A stretch of 64,000 nucleotides of DNA from Sphingomonas sp. IC-11 (GCF_021043365.1 NZ_JAJNDU010000001.1:1264164-1328163), one strand, 5' to 3'. Counted from the first letter of the stretch, positions 17,031 to 26,074 are shown. A program made the numbers and translations. Notes: generated by a model from the sequence alone, not told the origin.

Positions 17031-17420
17031 ATGCTAACCGTCGCTCGCCCTGCATTGTCATCCCGGCTGGATCGCATTGCGATCATCGTGTCTGGTCTAT
17101 GCGTGGTGCACTGCGTCGCGAGTGCAGTCTTGCTCGCCATGCTTTCGGCAGTCGGCGGTTTGTTCGTCGATCCGCTGGTTCACGAGCTCGGCCTCGCAGT
17201 CGCAATTGGCCTTGGCGCCTTCGGGCTCGGACGCGGCGCTCTTCAGCACGGTTATCTGCTCCCGATTTCTGTTGGCTCCCTTGGTCTGGGTATCATGGCC
17301 GGCGCCTTGTCGCTTCCTCATGAAGCCGGTCTGGCGCACGATGGCGAGGCGATCTGGACCATCATCGGCGTCGCCATCCTTGCCTTTGGCCATGATTTGA
17401 ATCGGCGCGCCGTCGGCTGA
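17031..17420 (+). CDS. MerC domain-containing membrane protein
   Basis: Small inner-membrane protein (129 aa) with four hydrophobic helices. Helix 1 carries the metal-site motif IVSGLCVVHCVAS (two Cys, one His), typical of MerC and of the chromosomal MerC-like proteins implicated in zinc or mercury uptake. The C-terminal GHDLNRRAVG also contains a histidine. There are no other mer genes nearby, so a housekeeping metal role, perhaps zinc, is more likely than mercury resistance. A Zur-like site precedes it. Confidence 0.85.
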   Translation: MLTVARPALSSRLDRIAIIVSGLCVVHCVASAVLLAMLSAVGGLFVDPLVHELGLAVAIGLGAFGLGRGALQHGYLLPISVGSLGLGIMAGALSLPHEAGLAHDGEAIWTIIGVAILAFGHDLNRRAVG

Positions 17421-17423
17421 CGA

Positions 17424-18260
17424 TCAGCGCAACTTGCCTAGCTCGGTGGCCAACGATGCGGTGGCGCTGCCGCGACGTGCCGGCTGCGGCTGATCTGGGG
17501 AGGGCGCCCAGCCAGTAAGAAAGATGATCTCGAAACGTTCGGCCGTCCGACCATCGGGATCGGATGCCGCTGCAAATGCTTCTGCTGTTCGCGCCAGCGT
17601 TTCGCGTCCTAGTGGCTGGCGCTCAATTAGGAGATTGGTCGCCGCCATCCCTCGCAGATCGTCGATTAGCTTTCCGACGCTGCCGTATCTCACGCGCAGG
17701 CTCTCTGTATCGGCGACCGGAAGGGCGAAGCCCGCGCGCATCAGGAGGTCGCCCGCCGACCGCACGTCAATTTGCGGGTGGAGCCGCGCGACGGGGCGCT
17801 CGCCCTCGGCCGCGCGCAGCGCCGCGCGCAGTGTGGAAAGCGATCCGGCCCCCATCAGCGCCCCCAAGAACAGGCCGTCGGGACGAAGCACTCGCCGGGT
17901 CAGTGAAAGCGCGCCAGGCACGTCATTGACCTGATCGAGCACACCGGCCGAGATCACAAGATCGAATGAGCCGTCCGCGAAGGGAAGGCGGTCCTCGTCC
18001 GCTTGAACGCCTTGTCCACCCTGAACAAAGGAATGTCCGGCATCCATTCGCGCGATCTTGGAGCCGGGCGGCGGCACGAAGCTGCCGTCAAAGCTTCCAA
18101 GATCGAGCACATCGGCAAAGGTCCGCTTCACGGTTGCGAGCCGTTCCTGGATCCCGTCCAGCATCGCCGCCCGGATGAAGTCATGTGCGCCGTACTTGGG
18201 GGCTGCCCGGTCGCGGCGGTGCCGCCGGGCGGCTCGGTCGAATATTTCTGATGCGCTCAT
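17424..18260 (-). CDS. SAM-dependent methyltransferase domain protein (NDUFAF5/BioC-like)
   Basis: Class I methyltransferase-fold protein, 278 aa. Motif I is DVLDLGSFDGSFVPPPG and the acidic loop after it is MDAGHS; ADEDRLPFADGSFDLVISAGVLDQVNDV is the post-motif II region that marks BioC/NDUFAF5-type proteins, and RRVLRPDGLFLGALMGAGSL is motif III. The N-terminal IFDRAARRHRRDRAA matches NDUFAF5, which hydroxylates an Arg of complex I in mitochondria. A bacterial complex I assembly role is inferred from this similarity. It is divergent from comF. Confidence 0.85.
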   Translation of the reverse strand: MSASEIFDRAARRHRRDRAAPKYGAHDFIRAAMLDGIQERLATVKRTFADVLDLGSFDGSFVPPPGSKIARMDAGHSFVQGGQGVQADEDRLPFADGSFDLVISAGVLDQVNDVPGALSLTRRVLRPDGLFLGALMGAGSLSTLRAALRAAEGERPVARLHPQIDVRSAGDLLMRAGFALPVADTESLRVRYGSVGKLIDDLRGMAATNLLIERQPLGRETLARTAEAFAAASDPDGRTAERFEIIFLTGWAPSPDQPQPARRGSATASLATELGKLR

Positions 18261-18306
18261 GCCGACGGCTTGTGCGCGGATCAGGCAATCGCGACAAGGC
18301 GTGACG

Positions 18307-19032
18307 ATGCTGTCTACACTCCTCCGGCCCGTGGTTGCTTACGCGCTGCCACCGCGTTGTGCAGGATGTGGCGCCATCACCGACACTGATCACCGCTTTT
18401 GTGTCACGTGCTGGACGTCGCTCCGGTTTCTTGGTCCACCCTGGTGCGCGGCGTGTCACCTGCCCTTTAAATATGATCATGGGGAAGATGCACGCTGTGG
18501 GCCTTGTCATGCCAACCCGCCAGTGCACGGGGGCATCAACGCAGCGGTGGCTTACGGTCCGGTGGCTCGCACACTAGCCCTGCGGCTGAAGTATGGGGGG
18601 CGAGCGTCGTTGGCTCGGACAGCGGCCAACCTCATGATCAAGCACCTTCCTTGCGATGCTCAGATCCTCGTTCCGGTGCCGCTGTACCGGTGGCGAATCT
18701 GGTCTCGCGGCTACAATCAAGCCGGGTTAATCGCGGCTGCGCTCGCGAAGGAAAGTGGAGTTCCCTGGGCTCGGGATCTGCTAGAGCGGACGCGCTCGAC
18801 GCCGGCGCTGCGCAACATGGCCGGCAAGGCGCGGCGTCAGGCGGTGCGTGGCGCGTTTGCGATAAAGAAAGAAAAACGGGCCGACGTCGCCGGAAGACAT
18901 GTCGTGCTGGTGGACGACGTCTATACCAGCGGCGCCACGACGGACGCTTGCGTCAGTGCGCTCCGCAAGGCGGGGGCGGGGCGCGTCTCCATCCTGTGCT
19001 GGGCCCGCGTGATTGACGCGGAGCCAGATTGA
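18307..19032 (+). CDS. ComF family phosphoribosyltransferase-like protein
   Basis: ComF/GntX family protein, 241 aa from the ATG at 18307. An N-terminal zinc ribbon uses CAGC, CVTC, CAAC and CGPC pairs (residues ~18-65). The C-terminal phosphoribosyltransferase domain has RGYNQAGLIA and the PRPP loop HVVLVDDVYTSGATTDAC. In competent species ComF helps single-stranded DNA processing; in alphaproteobacteria the role is unclear. It is the first gene of a conserved comF-grxC-nitrilase-DUF1178 run. Confidence 0.92.
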   Translation: MLSTLLRPVVAYALPPRCAGCGAITDTDHRFCVTCWTSLRFLGPPWCAACHLPFKYDHGEDARCGPCHANPPVHGGINAAVAYGPVARTLALRLKYGGRASLARTAANLMIKHLPCDAQILVPVPLYRWRIWSRGYNQAGLIAAALAKESGVPWARDLLERTRSTPALRNMAGKARRQAVRGAFAIKKEKRADVAGRHVVLVDDVYTSGATTDACVSALRKAGAGRVSILCWARVIDAEPD

Positions 19033-19063
19033 CAATCGACCTTCGCAACCACACGTCAAGTTC

Positions 19064-19327
19064 ATGGCACAGGTAGAAATCTACACAAAGGCGTGGTGCC
19101 CATATTGCGTGCGCGCCAAGCAGCTGCTCTCGAGCAAGGGTGTCGAGCCGACGGAGTTCGATATTACCCTGGGCGGGCCGAAGCGCGGTGAGATGATCGA
19201 TCGCGCCGGTGGACGCACCACAGTGCCGCAGATCTTCATCAACGGCCGGCACGTCGGCGGATCTGATGACCTCGCGGAGTTGGAGCGCGCCGGTAAGCTG
19301 GACGCATTGCTCGCCGCCGCGCCATGA
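19064..19327 (+). CDS. grxC: Glutaredoxin 3
   Basis: Dithiol glutaredoxin of 87 aa that reduces disulfides with glutathione. The active site is WCPYC (residues ~11-15), followed by the glutathione-binding TVPQIFI and HVGGSDDLAELE. The ATG at 19064 gives the exact family length; a GTG at 19013 inside comF would add an unrelated N-terminus. It overlaps the downstream nitrilase gene by 4 bases. Confidence 0.95.
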   Translation: MAQVEIYTKAWCPYCVRAKQLLSSKGVEPTEFDITLGGPKRGEMIDRAGGRTTVPQIFINGRHVGGSDDLAELERAGKLDALLAAAP

Positions 19328-20148
19328 AGGCAGCGATACTGCAGATGACCAGCGGGATTGATCCCGCGGCCAATGCTGCAACGCTGACGAGGGCGGTTCA
19401 AACGGCGGCCGAGCGTGGCGCGGCGATGTTGTTCACACCCGAAATGTCCGGGCTGCTGGATCGGGATCGCGCCCGCGCTGCCAAGTCCATCGCGCGCGAA
19501 GAGGATGATCGCGTCCTGGCGGTCGTGCGCGATGCGGCAGCAAAGAGCGGCGTGTGGGTGCATCTGGGCAGCCTGGCGCTACGCGACGAGCATGATCGGC
19601 TCGTCAACCGCGGCTTCGTCATTGATGGGGCCGGCGCGATCCGCGCCCGCTACGACAAACTTCACCTGTTCGACGTGGATCTTCCCAGCGGGGAGAGCTG
19701 GCGTGAATCGTCCGCTTACGCGGCAGGCGACCGTGCGATCGTTGTCGACACTCCACTCGGCGCGCTGGGCATGTCGATCTGCTACGATCTTCGCTTTCCG
19801 GATCTTTACCGTGCGCTGAGTGACGCTGGCGCCACGATCCTATCGGTGCCGGCTGCATTTACTCGGCCCACGGGCGCTGCGCATTGGCACATCCTGTTGC
19901 GGGCCCGCGCGATCGAGTGCGCCTGCTTCGTGATTGCCGCGGCTCAGACCGGCAAGCACGCGGATGGGCGCGAGACGTTCGGTCATTCGTTGGCGGTCGA
20001 TCCATGGGGCGAAGTATTGGGTGACATGGACGATGGGATCGGCGTGGGCTTCGTGAAGCTAGACCCGGCCAAGATTTTGGACGTCAGACAGCGGATTCCG
20101 GTGATTTCCCACCGGCGGACCATCCCAGCGGTAACGGTAGCGCGATGA
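19324..20148 (+). CDS. Carbon-nitrogen hydrolase (Nit1/Nit2-like omega-amidase family)
   Basis: Nitrilase-superfamily amidase, 274 aa. The catalytic triad is seen as Glu in LFTPEMSG, Lys in RYDKLHLFDVDLP and Cys in GMSICYDLRFPDLYRAL. The motif set matches Nit1 (deaminated-glutathione amidase) and Nit2 (omega-amidase). Position directly after grxC supports deaminated-glutathione repair, but this is inference. It overlaps grxC (ATGA) and the DUF1178 gene (ATGA) by 4 bases on each side. Confidence 0.92.
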   Translation: MKAAILQMTSGIDPAANAATLTRAVQTAAERGAAMLFTPEMSGLLDRDRARAAKSIAREEDDRVLAVVRDAAAKSGVWVHLGSLALRDEHDRLVNRGFVIDGAGAIRARYDKLHLFDVDLPSGESWRESSAYAAGDRAIVVDTPLGALGMSICYDLRFPDLYRALSDAGATILSVPAAFTRPTGAAHWHILLRARAIECACFVIAAAQTGKHADGRETFGHSLAVDPWGEVLGDMDDGIGVGFVKLDPAKILDVRQRIPVISHRRTIPAVTVAR

Positions 20149-20573
20149 TCGTCTTTGATCTCCGCTGTGGCCAGGGTCATGTCTTCGAGGCCTGGTTTGC
20201 TTCGTCCGCAGCATTCGAAGATCAGCGCCAGCGCTCGCTCGTGCAATGTCCCGTTTGCGCCGATACTGGGATTGAGAAAGCCGTGATGGCACCGAATGTT
20301 GCTGCGAAGAGCAACTCCCGACCGGCAGTCACCCCCGAAACGGTAAAGGCAGCTTTACATGCGCTTGCCACCGCGCAGCAGCAGGCGCTTGAGGGCTCGC
20401 GATGGGTCGGAAAGAGCTTTGCGACAGAGGCACGGGCCATGCACCTGGGTGATCAGGAGCAGGAAGCGATCCACGGCCAAGCGACGCTTGCGGAGGCCAA
20501 AGCTCTGGTAGAGGAGGGAGTGCCGGTCGCCCCACTTCCGTTGCCGGTGCTTCCGCCGGAACAGTCGAATTAA
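20145..20573 (+). CDS. DUF1178 family zinc-ribbon protein
   Basis: DUF1178 protein of 142 aa, a family almost confined to alpha- and betaproteobacteria and of unknown function. An N-terminal ribbon (FDLRCGQGHVFEAWF and LVQCPVCADTGIEKAVMAP) has three or four metal-binding Cys/His positions, like FmdB. The middle and C-terminal parts are helical with VGKSFATEARAMHLGD conserved in the family. It is the last gene of the comF-grxC-nit run; four-base overlaps point to one transcript. Confidence 0.9.
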   Translation: MIVFDLRCGQGHVFEAWFASSAAFEDQRQRSLVQCPVCADTGIEKAVMAPNVAAKSNSRPAVTPETVKAALHALATAQQQALEGSRWVGKSFATEARAMHLGDQEQEAIHGQATLAEAKALVEEGVPVAPLPLPVLPPEQSN

Positions 20574-20637
20574 ACGGGCTTCCTGCCGACATCCACTGGA
20601 TTGACCGGCCCGCACCCGCACCGTAGCTAGGAGCAGT

Positions 20638-20714
20638 GCCCCCGTAGCTCAGCAGGATAGAGCGACGGTTTCCTAAACCGCAGGTCGTGAGTTCGAATCT
20701 CGCCGGGGGCACCA
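20638..20714 (+). tRNA. tRNA-Arg (CCT)
   Basis: Complete cloverleaf of 77 nt with encoded CCA. The acceptor GCCCCCG pairs with CGGGGGC; the D-stem GCTC, T-loop TTCGAAT and anticodon loop TTCCTAA (anticodon CCT, 20672-20674) are in place. The first base pair of the anticodon stem is an A-C mismatch. It reads AGG codons. Confidence 0.97.
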
Positions 20715-20761
20715 GCGCGGCGCCGGTGGTATGATGCGGATCCGCGGCCAGGCGGGGCGAG

Positions 20762-20790
20762 GACGGGCGCCGCGGTTCCGGGCGCCCGTC
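20762..20790. terminator. Perfect hairpin between tRNA-Arg and SWIB genes
   Basis: GACGGGCGCC (20762-20771) pairs exactly with GGCGCCCGTC (20781-20790) around a 9-base loop. It lies 8 bases beyond the convergent SWIB stop and 47 bases after the tRNA. There is no T-run on either strand, so it may be a Rho-assisted or bidirectional terminator. Confidence 0.6.
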
Positions 20791-20797
20791 GGCTACT

Positions 20798-21079
20798 TCA
20801 CGCCTTGACGTGGGCCGAGATGTACTTGTTCATCTCGAACATGGTAACCTTGTCCTTGCCGAAGACCTTCTTGAGATTGTCGTCGGCGAGAATTTCGCGC
20901 TTGTTCTCGGGATTCTGAAGGTTGTTCGACTTGATATAGTCCCAGACCTTACTGATCACCTCGCTGCGCGGCAGCTTGTCGGTGCCGACGATCGCGCCGA
21001 GCTCGGGCGAGGGCTGAACGGGGGCGTGGATGCCGCCGGTCTTGGCCTTGCCCTCCTCGGTCTTGGTCTTCGTAGCCAT
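20798..21079 (-). CDS. SWIB/MDM2 domain-containing protein
   Basis: Small protein (93 aa) that is mostly a SWIB/MDM2 domain (residues ~22-90, ELGAIVGTDKLPRSEVISKVWDYIK through NLKKVFGKDKVTMFEMNKYI), after a charged Lys/Thr-rich tail. The ATG at 21079 has AGGAAGGA upstream. Bacterial stand-alone SWIB proteins are known from chlamydiae and some alphaproteobacteria. In eukaryotes the domain works in chromatin remodelling; a nucleoid role here is speculation. The open frame continues upstream of the ATG but without coding character. Confidence 0.9.
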   Translation of the reverse strand: MATKTKTEEGKAKTGGIHAPVQPSPELGAIVGTDKLPRSEVISKVWDYIKSNNLQNPENKREILADDNLKKVFGKDKVTMFEMNKYISAHVKA

Positions 21080-21268
21080 TGCTGTCCTTCCTGTTGCGCC
21101 GGTCATTCGGCATCTCGCGGAATCACGCCGTTTCGCAGGCGTGACGTCCTTTGTGCGCTGCGACGCGGCGCTTGTCACGTCCTGACGGTTAAGGGAACGC
21201 CTCGGACAGGTTGGCGGCCACAGAGGGGCTGCGCTAAGCGGTGGCCGATCAGCCGCAGCGGAGAAGGC

Positions 21269-22099
21269 ATGGAAACGCTTAACGAGAGCCGGGCGTACGG
21301 TGGTACCCAGGGTGTGTATCGCCACACCTCCACTGCTACGGGTACCGAAATGACCTTCTCGGTTTACGTGCCACCCCACGTATCAGGGGCGCGCCTTCCG
21401 GTACTCTGGTATCTATCGGGGCTCACCTGCACCCACGCCAATGTGACGGACAAAGGGGAGTATCGCCGCGCTTGTGCCGAGCACGGCATCATTTTCATAG
21501 CGCCTGACACCAGCCCACGCGGCCTCGGTGTTCCCGACGATAATGACTGGGATTTCGGTCAAGGGGCGGGCTTCTACGTTGACGCCACGCAGGATCCCTG
21601 GGCAGCAAATTTCAGGATGCGTAGCTATATCGAAGACGAGCTACCTGCTTTGGTCGCGAGAGAGTTTCCCATGGCCGATCTGACGCGGCAGGGAATATCC
21701 GGTCATTCGATGGGCGGCCACGGGGCGCTGACAATCGCGCTTCGCAATCCGAGCCGGTTCAAGAGCGTCTCTGCTTTTGCACCGATAGCTTCGCCGCTGT
21801 CCTGCCGTTGGGGAGAGAAAGCACTCGGTGGCTATCTGGGGCAGGATCGAGCCAATTGGAAACAATATGACGCATGCGCCTTGATCGAAGGCGGAGCCCG
21901 CATCGACGCGCTTCTGGTCGACCAGGGCGATGCCGACAGCTTCTTGAACGACCAGTTGAAACCCCAACTGCTCCAGCAGGCCTGTGCCAAGGCTGGGGTC
22001 AATCTGACCCTGCGCATGCAGCCCGGCTATGATCACAGCTACAACTTCGTGTCGACGTTCATGAGTGATCACATCGCGTGGGCAGCCGCGCGGCTATAA
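21269..22099 (+). CDS. fghA: S-formylglutathione hydrolase
   Basis: Serine esterase that hydrolyses S-formylglutathione to formate and glutathione, the last step of glutathione-dependent formaldehyde detoxification. The 276-aa protein has the nucleophile elbow ISGHSMGGHGAL, Asp in VDQGDADSFL and His in QPGYDHSYNF. The ATG at 21269 follows GGAGAAGG. No formaldehyde dehydrogenase gene (adhC) is adjacent, although this is the usual neighbour. Confidence 0.95.
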   Translation: METLNESRAYGGTQGVYRHTSTATGTEMTFSVYVPPHVSGARLPVLWYLSGLTCTHANVTDKGEYRRACAEHGIIFIAPDTSPRGLGVPDDNDWDFGQGAGFYVDATQDPWAANFRMRSYIEDELPALVAREFPMADLTRQGISGHSMGGHGALTIALRNPSRFKSVSAFAPIASPLSCRWGEKALGGYLGQDRANWKQYDACALIEGGARIDALLVDQGDADSFLNDQLKPQLLQQACAKAGVNLTLRMQPGYDHSYNFVSTFMSDHIAWAAARL

Positions 22100-22125
22100 A
22101 AAAGTGCGGGCCCGACCGGGCCCGC
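22099..22125 (-). terminator. Rho-independent terminator of the large TonB receptor gene
   Basis: GCGGGCCCG (22106-22114) and CGGGCCCGC (22117-22125) form a perfect stem with a tiny loop. On the minus strand it is followed by ACTTTTTTA, ending at about 22099. It lies 52 bases past the receptor stop. It overlaps the last base of fghA and may also stop transcripts from that side. Confidence 0.75.
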
Positions 22126-22177
22126 GGAGGGAACCTCTTTAGGATGCCGGGCAGCGGAAGCCGCCCGGCACCACCGC

Positions 22178-25100
22178 TTAGAACTTGAACCCGGCGGCCA
22201 CGCCGTAGCGGCGGGGCTCAACGGTAAACACGTTGGTGTAAAGGCCCGACGACTGATCGGTCACGAACAAGCCCGTGATGGCATCATTGTCGGTCAGGTT
22301 GCTGACGAACGCGCGGACGTAGAAGCGGTCGTCTGGTCCATTCAGTTGGATCTGAGCGTTGACCACCTCATACCCCGGGATCCGGTCGATCGGATTTAGG
22401 TTGAAGATCGTGCCATATTGATCGCCAGTGTAGTTCAGGTCTGCACGCGGGACGAGCGTGTAGTCGCCGATGTCGATCGTATATTGAGCACCGACCGACC
22501 ATTTGTAGGTCGGGCTGTTCGGCAGTCGATTGCCCTTCACATTGACCGGGTTGCCATCAAGCAGGACGGAGACCGGGGCGCCAGTGGCGAGTTGCTGGGC
22601 CTGAAGGAACTTGCACGCACTAAATGCGCCGTAAGTGCCGTTGGCGAGCAGCGGAACGCTGCCGTTGAGACCCAGCAGTGCGTTGCTGGCGTCCACGAAC
22701 CCGCGCGAGGCGGCGGCGTTGCCGGCCGTAGTCGGCAGAACCGCGCAGTTGTACGCACCTGCCAGATCCTTCACGATCACCGCGTCATTGCGGCCACCAG
22801 ACACATCGCGCGGATTGGTGAGCAGACGATCCTGCGCCACTTCCGTTTTCAAGTAGCTGATGTTGGCGTTGATCACGAAAGCCGGGGTGGGACTGATAAC
22901 CGCTTCAGCTTCCACGCCGTAAATGTTAGCCGTGATGTTATCGTTCACCGAGGTGCGCGCAACAATACGAGTGAGCTGAAGGTCCTTGTACTTGTAATAG
23001 AAGCCGGTGACGTTGAGGCGCAGTGCTCCGTTGCCGAAGGTGTTTTTGCTGCCGATCTCATACGAGTCGACCGTTTCCGGTCGGAAGGTGGTCGGTACGG
23101 CAAACAGAGGCGACAGCGGCGGATTGATGCCGCCCGATTTGTACCCGCGAGCGTAAGACGCGTAGATCAGGTTATCAGGCGTGATCTGATAATCGAGTAC
23201 TGCGCGTCCGGTCATGCGTGAGTAGCCGACGCGTGCTTCCGCCCAGGGCTGGATGCCGGGAATGGTGGCATCGAAGTCAGCAGCACCGCCGTCAAACGCC
23301 GGGTTGGCATCGGTTGTGCCGATCGGAAGCAACGCATTCGCGAAGGTGGTGCGGGCGCGAACGTATTTCTTGTCGTTATTGTACCGGGCGCCGAGCGTGA
23401 GCTTCAGCTGATCGTTAAACTCGAAATATGCTTCACCAAAGATTCCGTAGGAATCCAAGGTGAACTTGTCCGAGTTGCTGCGGAAGAACGGCGAGGCCAG
23501 GAACGAGCTGCTGGTGCGGCCCGCAGTGGAGCCCACAATCGTTCCGACCAATCCCGAGAGATAATCGAGGCCGACGTTGTTGACGTAATAGTCAACGTCA
23601 CGCGCCGTGGCCTTGGTGTAGATGCCGCCCAGAAGGAAGTTGAACATGCCGTCGAACGAACTGTCGACATGCACTTCGCCGACCCAGCCCTTCGAATTCG
23701 ACCTGGATCGATCGAAGTCGAGGCTTTGCGCGAAGCAGCCGATCGTCTCGCCGCCATAGACGCCAACTCCGCTCGGCCCGCCGTTTGACTGGCAAACGCC
23801 TCCTTGCGGACCATTGGGGATCAGCGCGTTACGCAATCCAGCGAACAGCGGGTTGTAAAGCGGGGAGGCCGGGTTGCCCACGGCTTCAAGCGTGGCGAAG
23901 CCGGGAGCGCTTGCTCCGAGGCCGTTTACCGCCAGGTTGTAGTCGGATGTGGCGTTCAGTTTGCTGCGTGAGTGACCTGCGGTCAGGCTCACGGCGATGT
24001 TGCCGAAGTTGTGGTACGCCTTAAGCGTGTAGATCTGATCCTCGGTCTTCCAAGTTGGCAAGTAGTCCGCCGTCACCGTGCGGAAATCTGGCGGGTTCAC
24101 GGCATTCGCGAACGCGTCAGGCGTTGCAGGAATGCCTGGGCTGCCGATGCTGCCCAGCCCGAAGGGGGCCAGCAAAGGCCGCGTCGCAGCAAGCGTGCCG
24201 AGGAAGGTCGGGACGTAAGCGGGGTTGCTAGTAGCAAGCGTTACCGAAGCATCCGCAAGGAACAGCGGAAGGCCTTGGATCGACTCCGTGGCGCCGCCCA
24301 GAGTCGCGTTGGCATTGGGGGTGCCGAACGCCCGGCGCGTCGGCAGACATCCAAGGACACCAGTCGGATCTCGGTCGCAAAGTTGCTTCTGCAGGCGCGA
24401 ACGGTCGTCGTCTTCACGGCTGTAATAAGCGATAAAGTCGACGCGGGTATCCGGAGACGGCTCCCAAGATAGAGTTCCGCGCAACGAGTACATGTCGCGG
24501 CCATCGAAACTGGAATTGTTGTAGGTGTTCTTGATGTAGCCATCGCGGTTGAGGTAGTATCCTGCAACCCGAACCCCGATAGTGTCAGTAAGTGGAAGGT
24601 TGATCATCCCCTTCACACGCTTCGAGTCGTAATTGCCGTACTCGAATTCACCCGCGGCGTGGAAGCCTGACAGATCCGGTTTGGCCGTGATGATATTCAC
24701 CACGCCCGAAGTCGCATTTCGACCGAACAATGTGCCCTGCGGACCACGCAGAACCTCGATCCGCTCGATGTCGTAGAATTCGCCTTCGAGAATACGACCG
24801 CCAACTGGCTGCTCGTTCAGCGCGATGCCGGTGGCGGAGTCGCAGGTGACGCCAACGCAAAGGTCACCGATACCGCGGATGGTGAAGGTATTGGTAGCGA
24901 ACTGGCCTTTCGTAAAGGTCACGTTCGGCAGAGTTTGTTGCAGGGCCAGCGGGTTAACGATCTGCTGCCGCTCAAGGTTTTCAGACGTGAACGCGGAGAC
25001 TGCGATCGGCACGTCCTGCAGGCGCTGTGACTGGCGCTGCGCCGTAATGACGATGTCGGCATAGTTGCCGGCATTGGACTGCGGGTCCGAGGTTCGCACC

Positions 25101-25225
25101 TCCTGTCCGGGACCATTAGTGGGCGCGGTATCCTGCGCCGAGGTAGTAGCGCCAGTCTGCGCATGCGCTGGCATTGCTGCAACGATCACGATAGCGGAAG
25201 CGGCAAGCAGATAGGATTTTCTCAT
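22178..25225 (-). CDS. TonB-dependent outer membrane receptor, large
   Basis: Outer-membrane active transporter, 1015 aa, with signal peptide MRKSYLLAASAIVIVAAMPAHA. The TonB-box/plug start is YADIVITAQRQSQRLQDVPIAVSAF, followed by RIEVLRGPQGTLFGRNATSGVVNIIT. The barrel ends in the C-terminal aromatic signature YGVAAGFKF. This is the large sphingomonad receptor class often used for carbohydrates, aromatics or siderophores. Several long loops contain paired Cys (LCVGVTC, LCDRDPTGVLGC). No adjacent substrate genes define its ligand. Confidence 0.93.
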   Translation of the reverse strand: MRKSYLLAASAIVIVAAMPAHAQTGATTSAQDTAPTNGPGQEVRTSDPQSNAGNYADIVITAQRQSQRLQDVPIAVSAFTSENLERQQIVNPLALQQTLPNVTFTKGQFATNTFTIRGIGDLCVGVTCDSATGIALNEQPVGGRILEGEFYDIERIEVLRGPQGTLFGRNATSGVVNIITAKPDLSGFHAAGEFEYGNYDSKRVKGMINLPLTDTIGVRVAGYYLNRDGYIKNTYNNSSFDGRDMYSLRGTLSWEPSPDTRVDFIAYYSREDDDRSRLQKQLCDRDPTGVLGCLPTRRAFGTPNANATLGGATESIQGLPLFLADASVTLATSNPAYVPTFLGTLAATRPLLAPFGLGSIGSPGIPATPDAFANAVNPPDFRTVTADYLPTWKTEDQIYTLKAYHNFGNIAVSLTAGHSRSKLNATSDYNLAVNGLGASAPGFATLEAVGNPASPLYNPLFAGLRNALIPNGPQGGVCQSNGGPSGVGVYGGETIGCFAQSLDFDRSRSNSKGWVGEVHVDSSFDGMFNFLLGGIYTKATARDVDYYVNNVGLDYLSGLVGTIVGSTAGRTSSSFLASPFFRSNSDKFTLDSYGIFGEAYFEFNDQLKLTLGARYNNDKKYVRARTTFANALLPIGTTDANPAFDGGAADFDATIPGIQPWAEARVGYSRMTGRAVLDYQITPDNLIYASYARGYKSGGINPPLSPLFAVPTTFRPETVDSYEIGSKNTFGNGALRLNVTGFYYKYKDLQLTRIVARTSVNDNITANIYGVEAEAVISPTPAFVINANISYLKTEVAQDRLLTNPRDVSGGRNDAVIVKDLAGAYNCAVLPTTAGNAAASRGFVDASNALLGLNGSVPLLANGTYGAFSACKFLQAQQLATGAPVSVLLDGNPVNVKGNRLPNSPTYKWSVGAQYTIDIGDYTLVPRADLNYTGDQYGTIFNLNPIDRIPGYEVVNAQIQLNGPDDRFYVRAFVSNLTDNDAITGLFVTDQSSGLYTNVFTVEPRRYGVAAGFKF

Positions 25226-25391
25226 CGATCTCCCCTCCTGGGACCCATGCCCGCTCTATGGCGGTGTCACGGTGTTTGATGGTCCGGTATGGAAGTTAGC
25301 GTCAGAAAATTTCGTTCGTCAAACGGAATTCGAAAGGAATTAATTGCAGGTCGGGGAGTTGTGTCGGAAATGAAACAGTAGCCGAGTTAAA

Positions 25392-25414
25392 CCTATGCTT
25401 CGGTGCAGCATAGG
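25392..25414. other. Small hairpin upstream of folE
   Basis: CCTATGC (25392-25398) and GCATAGG (25408-25414) pair across a 9-base loop, 31 bases before the folE start. The 219 bases between the large TonB receptor and folE hold no other gene; the receptor's promoter must also lie here. A role in folE expression is possible only. Confidence 0.35.
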
Positions 25415-25444
25415 ATACGCCGCAACGCACAAGGGTGGATGTTC

Positions 25445-26074
25445 ATGAATTTCAGTAGCTCTCCGGAAGATGGCGACATCGTCGGCGATGATGGCAAGAT
25501 CATCGTTCCAGATCATGTTGCAGATGCGATAAAGACGCTGATCCGCTGGGCCGGTGATGATCCCGCCCGTGAGGGTCTGATTGATACGCCGCGGCGCGTG
25601 GCGCGTGCATGGAGAGAGTATTGCGCCGGCTATTCGGAGGATCCGTCGCACCACCTTTCCCGAATCTTCGAAGAAGTCGGTGGATATGATGAGATCGTCT
25701 TGTTGAAAGACATTCCGTTCCAGTCGCATTGCGAGCACCACATGGCCCCGATCATCGGCCGGGCCCACATTGCTTACCTTCCGAAAAACCATGTAGTCGG
25801 GATCTCGAAACTAGCGCGTGTGCTTCACGCGTTCGCCCGGCGCCTCCAGGTGCAGGAGAGGCTTACGGCCGAAGTTGCCGACTGCATCTGGAACGGGCTG
25901 AAGCCGCAAGGCGTTGCGGTCGTCATTGAGGCGAGCCATGCCTGCATGACCGCGCGGGGCGTTCGCACGCCCGGTGTGTCGATGGTCACCAGCCGGATGA
26001 TGGGCGTGTTCCGCGAGGATGAGCGCAGCCGTAAGGAAGTGCTCGCGCTGATGGGGATGCAGGGACGCGCATGA
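25445..26074 (+). CDS. folE: GTP cyclohydrolase I
   Basis: First enzyme of tetrahydropterin synthesis: GTP to 7,8-dihydroneopterin triphosphate. The 209-aa protein has the zinc ligands C96, H99 (SHCEHHM) and C167 ([10 protein letters not shown]), with the same 71-residue spacing as E. coli C110-C181, so it is a type IA enzyme with an intact zinc site. The ATG at 25445 is nine bases after AAGGG; an ATG at 25439 is too close. It overlaps the next gene by 4 bases (ATGA). Confidence 0.96.
   Translation: MNFSSSPEDGDIVGDDGKIIVPDHVADAIKTLIRWAGDDPAREGLIDTPRRVARAWREYCAGYSEDPSHHLSRIFEEVGGYDEIVLLKDIPFQSHCEHHMAPIIGRAHIAYLPKNHVVGISKLARVLHAFARRLQVQERLTAEVADCIWNGLKPQGVAVVIEASHACMTARGVRTPGVSMVTSRMMGVFREDERSRKEVLALMGMQGRA

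Noticed and set aside
20638..20714. tRNA-Arg as an attachment site for a mobile element
   Set aside because: No integrase, no repeat of the tRNA 3' end and no foreign genes follow it; the neighbour is an ordinary SWIB gene.
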